From the NCBI RefSeq assembly GCF_021018805.1, contig NC_086258.1:8719081-8783080 (forward strand): 64,000 bases of DNA, given 5' to 3'. How positions within the stretch are numbered: position 1 is the stretch's first letter; the number at the start of each line of letters is the position of its first letter. Position numbers and translations under genes: made by a program. This document shows, in pieces, positions 1 to 11,774 of this stretch. This DNA comes from Prinia subflava (taxonomy: Eukaryota; Chordata; Aves; Passeriformes; Cisticolidae). Below the pieces are notes generated by a model. The model had not been told where the DNA came from. It did no database searches and saw only the letters and a list, made by a program, of their open reading frames with translations.

Positions 1-966
1 GAGCAAGCAGCCTCTCTCCTGCCCTCTGAGGCCGGTGGGGATGGGGGCACTGGGGATGTTCTCCATGCTATTGGAGAACTGGTGCAGCAGAAACTGGGTG
101 ATAACCCAGCTTACCTCCTGCTGAAAGCCAGATTCCTGGCAGCCTTCACACTCCCAGCTGTCCTGGCAACGCTGCCTCCTCCCAGAGTGAGAACAACTCT
201 GTCAGCCCTCAGGAAGGAAGATGAGGAGAGTGATGACGAGGAGTGGCAGAGTGAGAAAATGTCTGAGGAAGAGAGTTGTGGGAATGAATTATCAGGAGTA
301 CGGGAGGACTGGAAACTTGAGGATGAGCCTGGAGACAGAGATGCTGATTTACTAAATCAGGTAAAACAGATTCCAGGGGCTAAAAGCAGAAAATTACTGC
401 CAGATAAATACTGCACTGGATTCCAGGGGGAAGCCCCCATTGTTCTTAGGTGTAGCAGAAATTTGGGTCCTTTTGAATAAGCACAGTTCTGCAGCTGATG
501 AAAGAAAAAGCTCTGCAGCTCAGTTGCAGAAAGCCCATGGTTTATGTAGCACCTTAAACTTACCATGACAGTTCCCAGAAGGGGGTATCAAATCTCCCTT
601 CCCCTTTCTGTTTATAATCTGCTGCCCTGACACCTGCATTTTTGAAATCAGGCCTTTGTTTTCACTCTGTAAACTGATGTTCTGTGCCTTCTTTGACGTT
701 GGTAATGGAATGTTGTCCCATGCTGCATTTTGAAAGTAGATGAAAGAGTGTTGTAGAAATCTTGCTGATCTCCCTAAATCAAAAAGGTGGCTGAAGGGGT
801 TATTTGTAATTCTCGTGGTGCTGATCATCTGCTTCTGTTGCAGGGCATGAGGGCTGAGGAGAGCCCTGCTCTGTCTGCCTTGGGCTCCTGCACTGATGTG
901 GCTGATGCTGGTGCTCCCCAAATCAGGAGAAGTGCCCGCTTCAGGAAGAGGAGGAGGAGGATATGA
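1..966 (+). CDS. SNAPC4: SNAPC4 C-terminus (SNAPc subunit 4), last two coding exons, 5' partial
   Basis: Coding parts are 1-360 and 844-966, joined in phase 0 (donor GT at 361, acceptor CAG ending at 843), giving 160 codons and a stop at 964-966. The reading frame is open from the window edge, so the N-terminal Myb repeats lie outside. The first exon carries a hydrophobic stretch (LGDNPAYLLLKARFLAAFTL) followed by an acidic Glu/Asp-rich segment; the last exon ends in a basic RRSARFRKRRRR tail. From family knowledge, SNAPC4 is the largest subunit of SNAPc, which binds the proximal sequence element of snRNA promoters for RNA polymerases II and III in the nucleus. The assignment rests on my recognition of the C-terminal segment and on its position directly upstream of CARD9, as in human 9q34.3. 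The same-strand order with CARD9 and DNLZ fits. Confidence 0.75.
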
Positions 967-3900
967 GGAGAAAATGTGTTAGTAGCTCCTCGGTGGTTTG
1001 TACATCTTGCTGAGAACTGTTTCTCTGTGGTTTAGCTCAGACAATGAATCATGACCCCAGAAAAGGACTGAAATGATCTCTGCTCTTGTTCCCTGAGGAC
1101 ACAGAGTTCTACAGTCACCATCAATCACAGCCTAAAGCTGATAATACTTTGGGGAGAGGGAAAGTTGATGTCTCTGTGATAAATTTATATATAAACTCAT
1201 GAAATTCAAACATTTGGCAGCCTTTTAGTTCATGCCCTGAACCCTACTTAGTATGCACCTAGTTGGTAGCACTCTACACGCTTGACAGTGGAGTTTTTCT
1301 TTAGTACTTCATCTTTGAGCAACTTAGTGGGGTTTGGGGTTAATTTTCCCAATTTGGCTTCATTTCTGTACAGTTATAACAGATCACCCTCTGCAGGGGA
1401 CAAGTGGGTGATGTCCTAATATCTGCTGAGGTTTTTGGTGCACTGGATGCAATGAACATGAACAGTGATTCATGTGGCTGTCAGATGAGACTGGTTGGGG
1501 ATTTTTTTCTTGAAAAATTCATTTTAGAAACTCCAAAAGGGCAACTTCCCTGTAAAAATGCTGCGACTGATAGGAGCTGTTTGTGCTTTGTTACAGGGGT
1601 CACTGGGATGAGCTCTGCCTCCCTGCATGGCAGTAGGAGATAATCTTTGCACTGGTCACTTTTACCACCTCCAATGCTCACTGGATGGACCTGGGGAAGA
1701 AGAAAATGCTGGATTGATTTTCCCATCCCTCAACAAAACCTGCATCTGTAGGCAAGGCATAAAAATGAAAAGAACTGGCTGGAGGGAAATCTTTCAGGCA
1801 CAGACTTCTGCTCTTTCAAACTCCCACCTGCCATAGATGCTGAGGGGGAATATTGCTGGAAATGTGGGGGAACAAGCAATGGTGGTTATTTATTTCTTTC
1901 TTGTGTTAGTCCCTATTTATGTGAATGTTTATCCATGTTCAGAATATGGTAATTGAGTGTTTTTTAGTGTTGTGACAGTGGCTTTGCGTGGTAACTGACT
2001 GAATACTGTGGAAAAAGCAGCAGATTACTTTTGTATCAAAATGACTCTTAAGTATTTGTTGAAATACAGATGTTTTATTTTTCTCACTTAAAAATTACTG
2101 ATGTGTTCTGTGTGGTTTTTTATTCCTGGTAAATAGTGCATTTAATAATGTGTGTATGAGAGTGATTGCTAATGAGAAAAATGAAGTTTTCAGGCTGCAT
2201 GAAAACCAGGGAAAATGGGGGAAATGAATATTCATGTGCCTAAAACTGCAGGATTGAACTAGGATTCTTTCTTGATTCTTCCACAGCCTGCCCTATACAG
2301 ACATCACAAATCACTTTAAAAAAACTTGTTTCTTCATTTATAACCCAGCAATTTCTGTCTCACAGAGAGGTGCAAGGTTAGCTGAGGCAAAGCTGATAAA
2401 ATCTAGAGGGAAAATGCTGTGAAAGCTTCATTCCACTGCACTGACTGAACTTCCTGAGTGTAGTGGGGAGTTGGGAGTCTGAGCTTTTCCACGAGGGCTC
2501 TTCAGGCAGAGCTGGGGACAGAGGGTCACTGGGTGCCAGGGTTGCAATAATTGAATGATTGCAATAAATGATTGCAAATGCTGCTCAAAAGGTGCCCTTA
2601 TAATTTTTTGTGGAAAAACTGCATAAGCAGCAGCTGGATTTGTCTTTTTTCAGGATTAAATTGATTTGTCACTAGAAAAAAACCTCCATAGGCAAAATTG
2701 GTCAATTAACAGACACACTGATTACCTTCAGCAAGGGCACAGCTGACACAGGTACAGCATCTTTTTTTAGTGTAAAGCTAATTTAATGACAAGAAACACA
2801 GGCTGGAAGAATTTCTGAGCATCTCTGCCCTGCTGCTAATGATAACATGGAAAAACTCTCTATAAACTTAGAAAGCAGAACAAAGAGTGGAGTGGGAAGC
2901 TAATGGGAACATGTGTCATGCTGCCATGGCATCGGAGCCTGTGTGTTCTCCAGGCTTTTTTAAAAACACTCTGAGTGAGTCCTGAGTTCAGCTCCAGGGC
3001 TGTGGGAAGGGGGGAGGCAGGCTCAGGTCTTCTGGTGGTGCTCAGCATCATCACAGTGCTGCTCCTTTTTTGCTGCCATGGCCACAGCCTGTCATTTGGC
3101 AATCATGGGGGATGTTCCTTGCTTTGCCAAAACTTGATTCCCTTTCTCTTTCTTGTCATAATTATGCTGGAAGCTGACGACATCCAAAATTAGAGGCATC
3201 AATATAGAAATGGTCCTTTTCATCTGAGAGTGAGTTCTTGCTGCCACCTGTTTTCCTGGAGAAATATGTTAACATCTGGAAAGCCTTTGAAGAGCCTCTT
3301 TCTTCTGATTTGGTGGCTGGTTTTGCCCCCTGAAATCAGCTGCACACACCTATGGCTGTGACTTTCATTCTTAGTCTTTCTCACCTCTGCACAAGGAAGC
3401 TTTCTGGACCCCCAGTGGGACAGATTAGAAAACAAAACAGAATTAATCTGAAATCACTGGCTATGTGCTGCTGCTGACTCACGATGCCATTACCATCTTT
3501 CTCCTCCCCCATCACCCTGTCTGTCTTCCCCTTTTTTATTTATCTGTCTTTTCCTTCCCTTTCCCATCTAAGGGTATAGCTGAGTAGTTTCCCCTTTTTT
3601 CTGAAACCAGTTTTGTTCCTGGAATTATCTTTTCTCTAGTCAGAATACAGAGGGAGGCTACACCCAAGACAGGTTTCCTCAGAGCCAGGACACAAGAGGA
3701 GAATCAAAGAAGCTTTTGTGACTGCAGAGGTGAAGGTTTGTGATACAGAATGGCTGATATTAACAGGGAATAAAAGTTTATTTTACAGCTCTAAGGTAAA
3801 GTGTCAGTTCTTGTGGGTGTTAGACTTGGTGTCTGTGTGGTCAGACAGAACACAGGGATCTCACATGCTGGGAGGTGGAGAAGGAAGAGTGAACTGCTCG

Positions 3901-4072
3901 TAAAGCAGAGGCAACAGCTAATTAAAACACTTCTGCATTCTCAGTCTGTGACATTCTTCATTTCACCACCACTGCCACGCTGCTCCGAGAGGCTCAGGGG
4001 CTGCTTGTTTGTTTTTTTGGTGGTTTTTTTCCAGACAGGACGACACTGCTCACTGATCCCCTCAGTGCTGTC
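967..4072. other. SNAPC4 3' UTR and SNAPC4-CARD9 intergenic region
   Basis: I see no coding exon here. It should contain the SNAPC4 3' UTR and the CARD9 promoter with any non-coding 5' exon. An AATAAA at 2563-2568 is a possible, unproven SNAPC4 poly(A) signal. Sequence around 3480-3620 is pyrimidine-rich. No CpG island is visible, which fits a tissue-restricted (myeloid) CARD9 promoter but does not locate it. Short open frames here lack splice sites or recognisable domains. Confidence 0.5.
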
Positions 4073-7000
4073 ATGCTGGAAGAGGATAAGGATGAGATCT
4101 GTTGGAATAACCTGGAGAATTTCCGTGTGAAGCTGATCTCAGTGATCGACCCTTCCCGGATCACCCCTTACCTGCGCCAGTGCAAAGTGCTCAGCCCTGA
4201 TGACGAGGAGCAGGTTCTCAATGACCCCAGCCTGGTCATGCGCAAGCGGAAGGCAGGTGGGAGCACTTCAAATGTTTTTGTGGAGTTTCCAGGCCCTTGG
4301 TTTGGGATTATCTGGGGAGTTAGACACTGGAAGGACTGCCCGGGGAGGTGCTGCTGTCACCCTCCCTGCTGGTGTTTAAACAAAGCACTTGGTGCCATGG
4401 TCTGGTTGAGAAGGTGGTTCAGTCATAGGATGGACTTAATGATCCAAGAGGTCTTTTTCAACCTAATTTATTCTGTGATTGGATCCCAGGGACTTTTGTA
4501 TGTAGAGAAAGTGAAGCCATTTTTTCTTGTGTTACAAACAGGTGAAGAGAGAAATAACTGAATAGAATATTCCATTGCCATGATTTCAGGTGTTCTCCTG
4601 GACATTCTTCAGCGAACAGGACACAAGGGCTTTGAGGCGTTTATGGAGAGTCTGGAGCTTTATTATCCCCAGCTGTATAAGAAAATAACTGGCAAAGAGC
4701 CCAGCAGGGTTTTCTCTCTGATTATAGGTAATGTTTGTGTTCTCAATAACAGCTCCTCCTTTGGTGCTGCTGAGCAGAGTCAGGGGCATTCCCTGCCTTG
4801 CTCCATGTGTGCTTTGGAAGGGTTCTGGGAAGAACAGCCCTGGTGTCACGGGCTGGACTGGGGAGGGGGAGGAGGAAGCAGAAGGATGAATTCTTCCTTC
4901 TGCCTGTTGTATCAGTGACTGTGGTGCAGGAAGGCACAGAGCAGAGAGGCACAGTGGGGATAATTTGATCCCACACATCCTCAGGGTTGGCTGCAGTGAT
5001 GTGGAGGGGAAGCGGAGCTCTGTGTGTGCCTGGCAGCAGCCAGGACAGCAGAGAGTGACCCCTGCCCCACAAACAGACACTGCTGGCGAGTCTGGCCTGA
5101 GCCAGGTGCTGATGAACGAGATCATGAAGCTGCAGAGCGCGGTGCAGGAGGAGCGGCGCAAGGCGCAGGAGCTCACGGTGTGGCTGCACTCCAAGGAGGA
5201 CACCCTGAGGGAGATGTGGGTCAGGGACAGCCTGCTCCGCAAGCACCAGGAGCGCGCCCAGAGGATGAAGGAGGAGAGGGACAGCCTGAGCAAGGAGCTG
5301 CGCAAGTGCAAGGACGAGAACTACAACCTGGCCCTGAGCTACGCCAAGCAGAGCGAGGAGAAGAGCGCGGCCCTCATGAAGAACAGGGACCTGCTGTTGG
5401 AGGTCAGTCACAGCTTCTCCAGCTTCCTCCTCCTTACCCGACCCTGGAAGGCTGGGCTGAGCATCTTGTCTTTGCCAAGGATGCTCCAGTCCAGGGTAAA
5501 GCAGAGCATCTTCTCTAGCACGTGTCTTTGAGCTAGTAGCTCAGCGCTGTAGGCCCGTATTTTACAAGTTGTGCTGTGAATGATGACCAGTCTTGCCCTC
5601 ACTGAAGGCTGCTCTCACAAAGGAAGCACAGGAGCACGTACCTGTTAGCACACAGGAAGGACTGTGGTCCCCAGAGCACAAAGCTTCCTGAGGAAAACAC
5701 AGCTGGGGAGAAACTTATCCTGTATTTGGCTGGGGAACTGAGAACTGGTCTTGCAGAGCTTTCTCCTTGCTCCTGCTGAGCTCTGAACCTTCTTGTAGAT
5801 CGATCAGCTGAAGCACAGCCTCATGAAGGCTGAGGACGACTGCAAGCTGGAGAGGAAGCACACCATGAAGCTGAAACACGCCATAGAGCAGCGCCCCAGC
5901 CACGAGGTGGTGTGGGAGATCCAGCAGGAGAAGGAGCTGCTCTTGGCCAAGAACCAGGAGCTGGAAAACACTCTCCAGGTTGGTGGGGTGGTTGAGCATG
6001 GACTCAAGGGATTATTTGTAGCAGTCAGGGCAGCAAAGGCTCCAGTGAAGATTGTGGGGGTCAGCTGTTACCCAAGAGCCCTGAGTGGAGAGAACTGATA
6101 TAGAGTTAGATGGTGGCCCTGTCTCACCTCTTCCTTTGTCCTGCAGGTTGCCAGGGAGCAGAACTTGGAGAAGAGCTTCTCCAAGGAAACTCTGGAGAAT
6201 GACTGCAGCCAGACTGTGGAGGAACGCCGGGAGCTGGTGAACACCATCTACAACCTGCGCAAGGAGCTGCGCCGAGCCAAGGTGCTCCAGGACAAAGTAG
6301 GTGCTGCTGCTCAAATTCCTGCTGGGGGCCATGGATTAGACAGGCAGGTGAAACACCTGCAGTGTCTTGCCTGTGGAGCAGGGCAGCTGCTCAGGAGCAA
6401 TCCCTGCTGCTCCCACGGCTGTACCTGTATTTCAGCACTCTGCGTGTGGCAGGTGACAGCTCAGACACCCCATGGAGCTCTGGCCAGGGCAATCTGTGGC
6501 ACAGAGCAGGAGTGGGGACAGTCTGGCTCAGTCTCTGCCCACAAGCAGCTGCTTTTGACCTTGTCTCAGCAGTTTGCAGAGGAAAAGGAGATGCTGGAGC
6601 TACAGTGCACATCTCTGAGGAAGGACTCCCAGATGTACAAAAAACGGATTGAAGCTGTTCTGCAGCAGATGGAGGAAGTGGCTTTGGAGAGAGACCAGGT
6701 GATAAAATATCTCTCACTGCTTATCACTGCTTTTTGGACAGACAGTGCCAGCCTGCCTGTGCTGTTGTGTGAACACCACGTGTTGTTCCTCTGCACAGGC
6801 TGTCCTGACCCGAGAGCAGTTCCACGTGCAGTATTCCAAGAACCTGGTGGAGAGAGATGCCTACCGCAAGCAGATTCGGGAGCTGGGGGAGAGATGTGAC
6901 GAGATGCAGCTGCAGCTCTTCCAGAAGGAGAGTCAGCTCCTGGCCACTGAGGCCAAGCTGAAGAGGCTGCAGCTGGAGCTGCCCACACCGGTACAACTCT

Positions 7001-9715
7001 CCTCCCCTCCATGGGATTGGGAAGCTGAGGATGGGCTCACACTGTGGCTGTTCCCAGGCCTTTGTGCCTGAGCAGCTCCAGCTCATCAGGCAGTGAACAC
7101 CTGCCTGAGCCACCATCAAAATTAATTAAAACCATTGCCATGCAAATGCTGGGTTTAGAAAATGAAAGATAGTTTCTATGACCTCATCCTGATTTCAGGC
7201 ATGGAGAAGCTGGACAGATGCAAGCTCAGGCCACCTGTGTTTGTGTTTGGAGCATTTCCAAAGGTTATGAGGGGTTCCTCAAGCACCAAGAGTGACCCTG
7301 TTTAGAGACTTGGTGTGAGCCATTTGGATGAAATGGGAAGCTAAGATTTCTGGAACTAAATTAGATATATTTTAATTAATTGGCATCTTGTGTACTTTCT
7401 TGAGTGACCAGACAGGAGTGTAGGAGGCAGCAAGTCCACACTTCTGTGTTTTCTGGAGCTCTCAGTCTCCTGTATGTTCCCTTGCTGTCACTTCCTTGCT
7501 TCTGAGGAATGATTAATCTATACTGGTTTTGTTTCAGACCTCTGACCTGGATGACTTCTCCTCCAGAGATTCCCAGGAAGTGAGTAGGGTGCCTTGTTTA
7601 CCTTTCACTTTCCTCTGGGATGGTTTCATGTTCCTCCCCTGTGCTCAGTTCCCCAAATATCAGCTGGTTTTCAATAGCCCAGTGCAGTGATATCAAAAAG
7701 TCCAGAGGCAGCAAGACAGGGACAGAATCTCCCTGTGTCCTCAAGTTCTAAGTGTAGGACACAGTTATGGCATTAGTCAGCAAGATTTGTTGAGTCTAAG
7801 CAAATCAAAGGAACTGAATTATTTTGAATTGCTTTTCATTGTCTCACTTGTTTGAGAAGAGGCAAAAAAGTCTTCCCCTGGGGCCATCTGTAGTAAAGAG
7901 TTTCACTTAGTTCCTAACTTCAGTGAGGGAGTGATTGTCACATTGTCTGGAGGCCAAAAGTATAAATGAGGCCAAAGGAAGCTGGATCTATTCATGGAAG
8001 ATAAATCCATGAGCAAATCTAACTCCTGGCTCAGTCTGCTGTTTGCTGGCAGCAACAGGGAGAGAGAGGTTGGTTCTAGCATGTCCTGGGTTTTATATTC
8101 CTTTATCTGTTCCTACAGATTGAGGGACAGTCCTGATTTTCTTGCTCTGTTTTCTGCCCCACAGCTTGCTCTTCACAGTCACGTGGATGAAGATAGACAA
8201 ACAGCTAAAAGTAAGGGGAAAACACTGAGTGGAGTTCTAGAGAGGATGGTCTATTCTGTTTTGCTCTCCTGGAAGACCTAAATGACCTTTTCATTCATTG
8301 AGATGGGAGATTTTCACTAAAACTAAACAGCACTGATCTAAAAAGGCTTTTTTAAAAACATTATTCTACCCTGCTCAGTTCAAAAATATATACTGTAACA
8401 CCTGGTCACCACAGAAGGAGCTTCACCAAAATAGAGTCAGGTGTGAATTTGGGAAGCAGGGACAAGTGATGGATAAAATAATGATTAACACATTTCTCAC
8501 AGTGGCCTCTGACATTAATATTATTTTAATGCAATGAACAGAAGAGCTTCTTGGCAAAGGTTTGTTTTGCTCCTGCTTAAGTTGGAAGTGGCTCTGTCTC
8601 TTTCTGAGTGTGCTGGGGAACTCCACCATCCTGGGCAAGATTCAGGGCTCAATTAAAATGAGAAGTGACTTGGGATTGATCACAGGATGGAGTTCTGAGT
8701 GCTTTGGGCTTGGTTTCAGTTCTGCTGTGGACTCTGTGCAGTTACATCACAGCTCTTCTGTTGGAAGAACTGCTGCAGGGAGAAGTTACTTTGCAGATTA
8801 AAACTGTGATTTTTTTTATCTTTCAGAAGATTGCCTGGAAGTACAAAACCAGGATCTCAGCCCTCAAGACAGCCATCTGCCCCCAAAATCAGCACGTGTA
8901 AGAGAATCTCTGTGGGCTCTTCTTTACTATGACTAGGGTTTGTGATCTTTAATATTCTCATTAATGATGGATTTATCAGCTTGGAGAAGCATGTCAGCAG
9001 CTCCTGCTTTTCCAAACTCTGAGCACTTAGTGAAGAATCCACCCTCCAAAAACAGTGAGCTCTGAATAGCAAAACATTTACAGTGGACATTTCTCCATCT
9101 GTGCATAAAAACTTCTAATTACTTTCTGCCCTTCATCTCTGGGTGGGGATGTTTTCCAGAGTAATTGTCTGCAGAATTACTGTTGGGGCAGAAAACAGAC
9201 TTTCACAATTACAGATGCTGATGGAATAAATGTAGTAAAACTGTGAAACAGGAGCATTACCATCCTGCACACACAGTAAAGAACCTGCTGGTACTTGACT
9301 CTGCAGATGCAGGAAGCAACCTGGTGTTAACATTGAATAAATCCATATGGTTTTAGGGTTTTTTTTCTTTCCATTTCAAGGAGTGTGGCTTGGCCAACGA
9401 GGATCTGGCAGAAAAGGAGAAGAGGAGGATGAAGGACTGCTTTGAGCGCTACCAAAGGTAAGCAGGGCTAACCTCGAAATATCTATAATTTGCATTTCCC
9501 CTTTCCTGCCCCCAAGCTGGATTCATGGAGGGCATAAAATGAACCACAAAAGGGTCTGAAATGCTGCTTGCTTGCAGAAAACACCTTCTAAAAGTCGTAT
9601 GTCTGGTCTTGTTTTCAGAAAAAGAGCAATGAGAAGGGCGCCCAAACACCGGCACCACGAGGTGGATTGGGAGAACACCTCTGGCAGCGACAACACCGAC
9701 ACCGAGGGCTCCTGA
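4073..9715 (+). CDS. CARD9: CARD9, caspase recruitment domain-containing protein 9 (12 coding exons)
   Basis: Exons: 4073-4256, 4590-4727, 5077-5402, 5799-5978, 6147-6296, 6570-6698, 6799-6990, 7538-7579, 8165-8210, 8827-8897, 9381-9457, 9619-9715. All junctions are GT/AG and phases match, giving 543 residues (human is about 536). The CARD spans roughly residues 8-97 and keeps Cys10, Cys37 and His73, which bind zinc in human CARD9. A long coiled coil covers about 110-433 and a polar linker follows. The C-terminus ends in the conserved SGSDNTDTEGS. Known role: cytosolic adaptor that joins BCL10 and MALT1 downstream of SYK-coupled C-type lectin receptors to activate NF-kB in myeloid cells. The start ATG sits 10 residues before CWNNLENF, as in the family. 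Exon 6 could begin 3 nt later at a second CAG. The two small exons at 7538 and 8165 code for the least conserved linker and are the least certain. A non-coding 5' exon was not found. Confidence 0.93.
4320..4484 (+). mobile_element. CR1 LINE 3'-end fragment in CARD9 intron 1
   Basis: The segment follows the avian CR1 3' end: a CTGGAAGGACTGCCC..GGAGGTG start, a GTGTTTAAA stretch, TAGGATGGACTTAATGATC, GAGGTCTTTTTCAACCTAAT and a final ATTCTGTGATT. It is diverged and 5'-truncated, as CR1 copies normally are. It lies in the sense orientation relative to CARD9, between coding exons 1 and 2. Confidence 0.85.
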
Positions 9716-9902
9716 GACAGGGACAGCACCAAAGGCTCCTCAGGAGCCAACCTCTGAGGGAAACACCAGCTTTTATTTAGAGCGTGGCTGTGCCTCTCAA
9801 TTTCATTCACAACGGACCGCTTAGACTTTAAAACCATCCAACAACCATTTCTGAAAAGTGCTACAGTGACACTATGGTGTGGCTCTGACGTCCCCCTCGC
9901 TC

Positions 9903-9908
9903 AATAAA
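9903..9908 (+). terminator. CARD9: CARD9 poly(A) signal AATAAA
   Basis: This canonical hexamer lies 188 nt after the CARD9 stop codon and is the first AATAAA downstream. It implies a short 3' UTR ending near 9925-9930, where the DNLZ CpG island starts. Confidence 0.8.
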
Positions 9909-9924
9909 CAGGTTTAAATATCTC

Positions 9925-10350
9925 CGTGTGAGGCAGGGCGGGGCTGAGCTGCTGCTTTATTACGCTTTAACGAAGGGCATCGCCCGACACCCTCATGGCC
10001 GCCGCCCGCTCCCAACATGGCCGCCCGTGCCTCAGGGCCGGCCCCGCGCGCGTGCGCGGTGCGATGCGGCGCGCGCTGAGGGCGCTGCTCCGGCTGCCGC
10101 CGCCATGGCGGCCCCGCCGCCCCCCGCCCGGCCTGAGGGGCCCGGCCCGCACCGCCCCGCCGCCTCTCTGCGCTCCTGCCCGCCTGCTCTGCACCGTCCG
10201 GGGACAATTCTGGGGCCCGGCCCGCCCGCTCTGCACCGTCCACGGACAGCTCTGCGGCCCGGCCCGCTCGCTCTGCACCGCCCCGGAGCAGCCGACGGCC
10301 ACGCACTATCGCCTGGTGTACACCTGCAAGGTGGGCGTGGGGCCGGGGGG
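9925..10350 (+). promoter_or_regulatory. DNLZ: CpG island, DNLZ promoter and first exon
   Basis: Sequence changes abruptly from AT-balanced to very GC- and CpG-rich just after the CARD9 poly(A) signal and returns to normal in DNLZ intron 1. The island covers the expected DNLZ start and exon 1. Family knowledge: DNLZ is a housekeeping mitochondrial gene, so a CpG-island promoter is expected. No TATA box is evident. The exact transcription start cannot be read from the sequence. Confidence 0.75.
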
Positions 10351-11603
10351 CTCTGAGGGAACCTCAGAGTGGCTGAGGGGCTCCTGGTGTAGCTGTTTTC
10401 GTAATTTTAAACTTGCAAAGACTAATTCAGAGTGGAAGAGCCCTCTGGAGGTTTCAGGTCCGAGCACCGTGTTGGAGAAGGCGGTTCGGGGTCTTGTGAG
10501 TATCTCTGAGGTGGAGATCCCATAGCCACTGTGGATCCTCATTAGGGAGGCATAGAAAGCAGTAAAAGCTCTCTCAGCCTTTGTGTTTCGGGCTGAGCTC
10601 ACAACATCGTAACATGATGGAGCAGATTTGGGCTAGTTAGAGGTGAGGGAGGGAAGACACTTTTAATGGCAAAAAATTTTTTCTCTTAAAAGTCCCAGGA
10701 GCTGCAGTTACCGTGCTCAGCAAACCCACTTTGCTTTTCAGGTGTGCCAGACCCGCTCAGCCAAATCCATCTCTAAGGCCGCCTACCACCGAGGGGTGGT
10801 GATCGTGACATGTCCCGGCTGCGGGAACCACCACGTTATCGCCGATAACCTGGGCTGGTTCTCCGACCTGGAGGGAAAGAGGTGAGTGTGCCTGCAGGAT
10901 CCTCCTCCTCCCTGCTCTCAGGTGCAGCTTCCTGAGCTGATACCTTGTTTCAGTGGTTTTTTTTTTAATGTGGCTGATACTAAAAACAAAGTTTCATGCA
11001 TTTAATTAAAACACACGGACTCTGTTTTCAGTCACTATAATTTGAGTGTCACTGCCTAGGATCCAAATAAATTGGTGTGAAGCTGCAGCAGAAGCTGTGG
11101 GATACACAGGGGATCCTTAGTGGTGCCAGCAGGTGATTTACTGTTTCCCTCAGGCTTTATCACTTCACTGCTGGGTTTCTTTGGATGTTTCAAGTGTGTA
11201 GATTGATCTGCTGTGGAATTCCAGTGATTTCTAACTTCCTTTAAAAGCTTCTGTTTAGCTGTAATTGCTAAATTATTGATCCTGCTGGATGCAAGTAGTC
11301 CCAGAAGGTTTGGGTTGTTTTCTGTGGTTAATTTTGGGTGGTTTTCATGGTGATGCACCTGCAATTCCCTGCACAGTGTCAGAGCCAGTGTGGGCCTTTG
11401 CTGTGGTGTCACTGATGCTTCTCAAATCACTGTGCAGGAATATCGAGGAGATCCTGGCAGCCAAAGGGGAGAAGGTGAGACGTGTGGCTGGTGAGGAAGC
11501 CCTGGAACTGCTGCTGGAAAGCTCTGCAGAGCCCCAAGGTCAGCTGGCAGAGGGGGACAGCAGGGAAGCCCCCCCAGATCCTGGCAGCAAGGGACACACC
11601 TGA
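10064..11603 (+). CDS. DNLZ: DNLZ, DNL-type zinc finger protein, mitochondrial (3 exons)
   Basis: Exons 10064-10330, 10742-10881 and 11438-11603 join in frame to 190 residues (human about 178). The N-terminus is Arg/Pro/Ala-rich without acidic residues, typical of a matrix-targeting presequence. The zinc finger has CxxC pairs at residues 88/91 and 113/116, followed by the family signature ADNLGWFSD at about 123-131. The tail is [22 protein letters not shown] plus a variable end. Known role: Zim17/Tim15/Hep-type partner that keeps mitochondrial Hsp70 (HSPA9) soluble and active in the matrix. An in-frame ATG at 9995 would add 23 residues. I chose 10064 because [12 protein letters not shown] begins a normal presequence, but the upstream start is not excluded. 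The presequence carries a tandem repeat (separate entry). Confidence 0.92.
10175..10291 (+). repeat. 42-bp in-frame tandem repeat in DNLZ presequence
   Basis: Two full 42-bp units (10175-10216 and 10217-10258) and a partial third (10259 to about 10291) encode [28 protein letters not shown] and [11 protein letters not shown]. Only the last resembles the segment that I recall in human DNLZ just before the mature domain. The unit is a multiple of three, so the frame is kept. Confidence 0.85.
10421..10600 (-). mobile_element. Diverged CR1-like fragment in DNLZ intron 1
   Basis: The + strand reads like the reverse complement of a CR1 body segment: GTGGAAGAGCCCTCTGGAGG, then GAGTATCTCTGAGGTGGAGA and TCCCATAGCC. 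It shares long stretches with 12515-12725, for example GAAAGCAGTAAAA and CTCTCTCAGCCTTT. Confidence 0.55.
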
Positions 11604-11747
11604 CACCAGGGATTGTGGCCTGTGGGACAGATGTGGCACATGAGATTGTGGCCTGTGGGACAGACCTGCCACGTGGGATTTGGATCATTCTGCTTGTGGC
11701 GAGAGACCCTTCACCTTCATTCCCTGGTTTCAACTGTCTGTTTTTAA

Positions 11748-11753
11748 AATAAA
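11748..11753 (+). terminator. DNLZ: DNLZ poly(A) signal AATAAA
   Basis: This is the first canonical hexamer after the DNLZ stop, 145 nt downstream. It is followed by a TGTTGGGTTTT stretch of the GT-rich kind expected at a cleavage site. Confidence 0.75.
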
Positions 11754-11774
11754 CTCGAGTGTTGGGTTTTCTCT

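Noticed and set aside
3650..3735. Possible non-coding first exon of CARD9 ending at a GACTGCAGAG/GTGAAG donor
   Set aside because: Donor-like words are common, and no promoter or conservation can be judged by eye. It is too weak to annotate.
4586..5411. Minus-strand open frames of more than 220 codons over CARD9 exons
   Set aside because: They are shadows of the GC-rich CARD9 coiled-coil exons in the antisense direction. The + strand frame has matching splice phases and clear family similarity.
9914..10306. Minus-strand open frame over the DNLZ CpG island, as a possible divergent gene
   Set aside because: It is the antisense of the DNLZ presequence repeat, Arg/Ala/Gly-rich, with no recognised homology. 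CARD9 ends immediately upstream.
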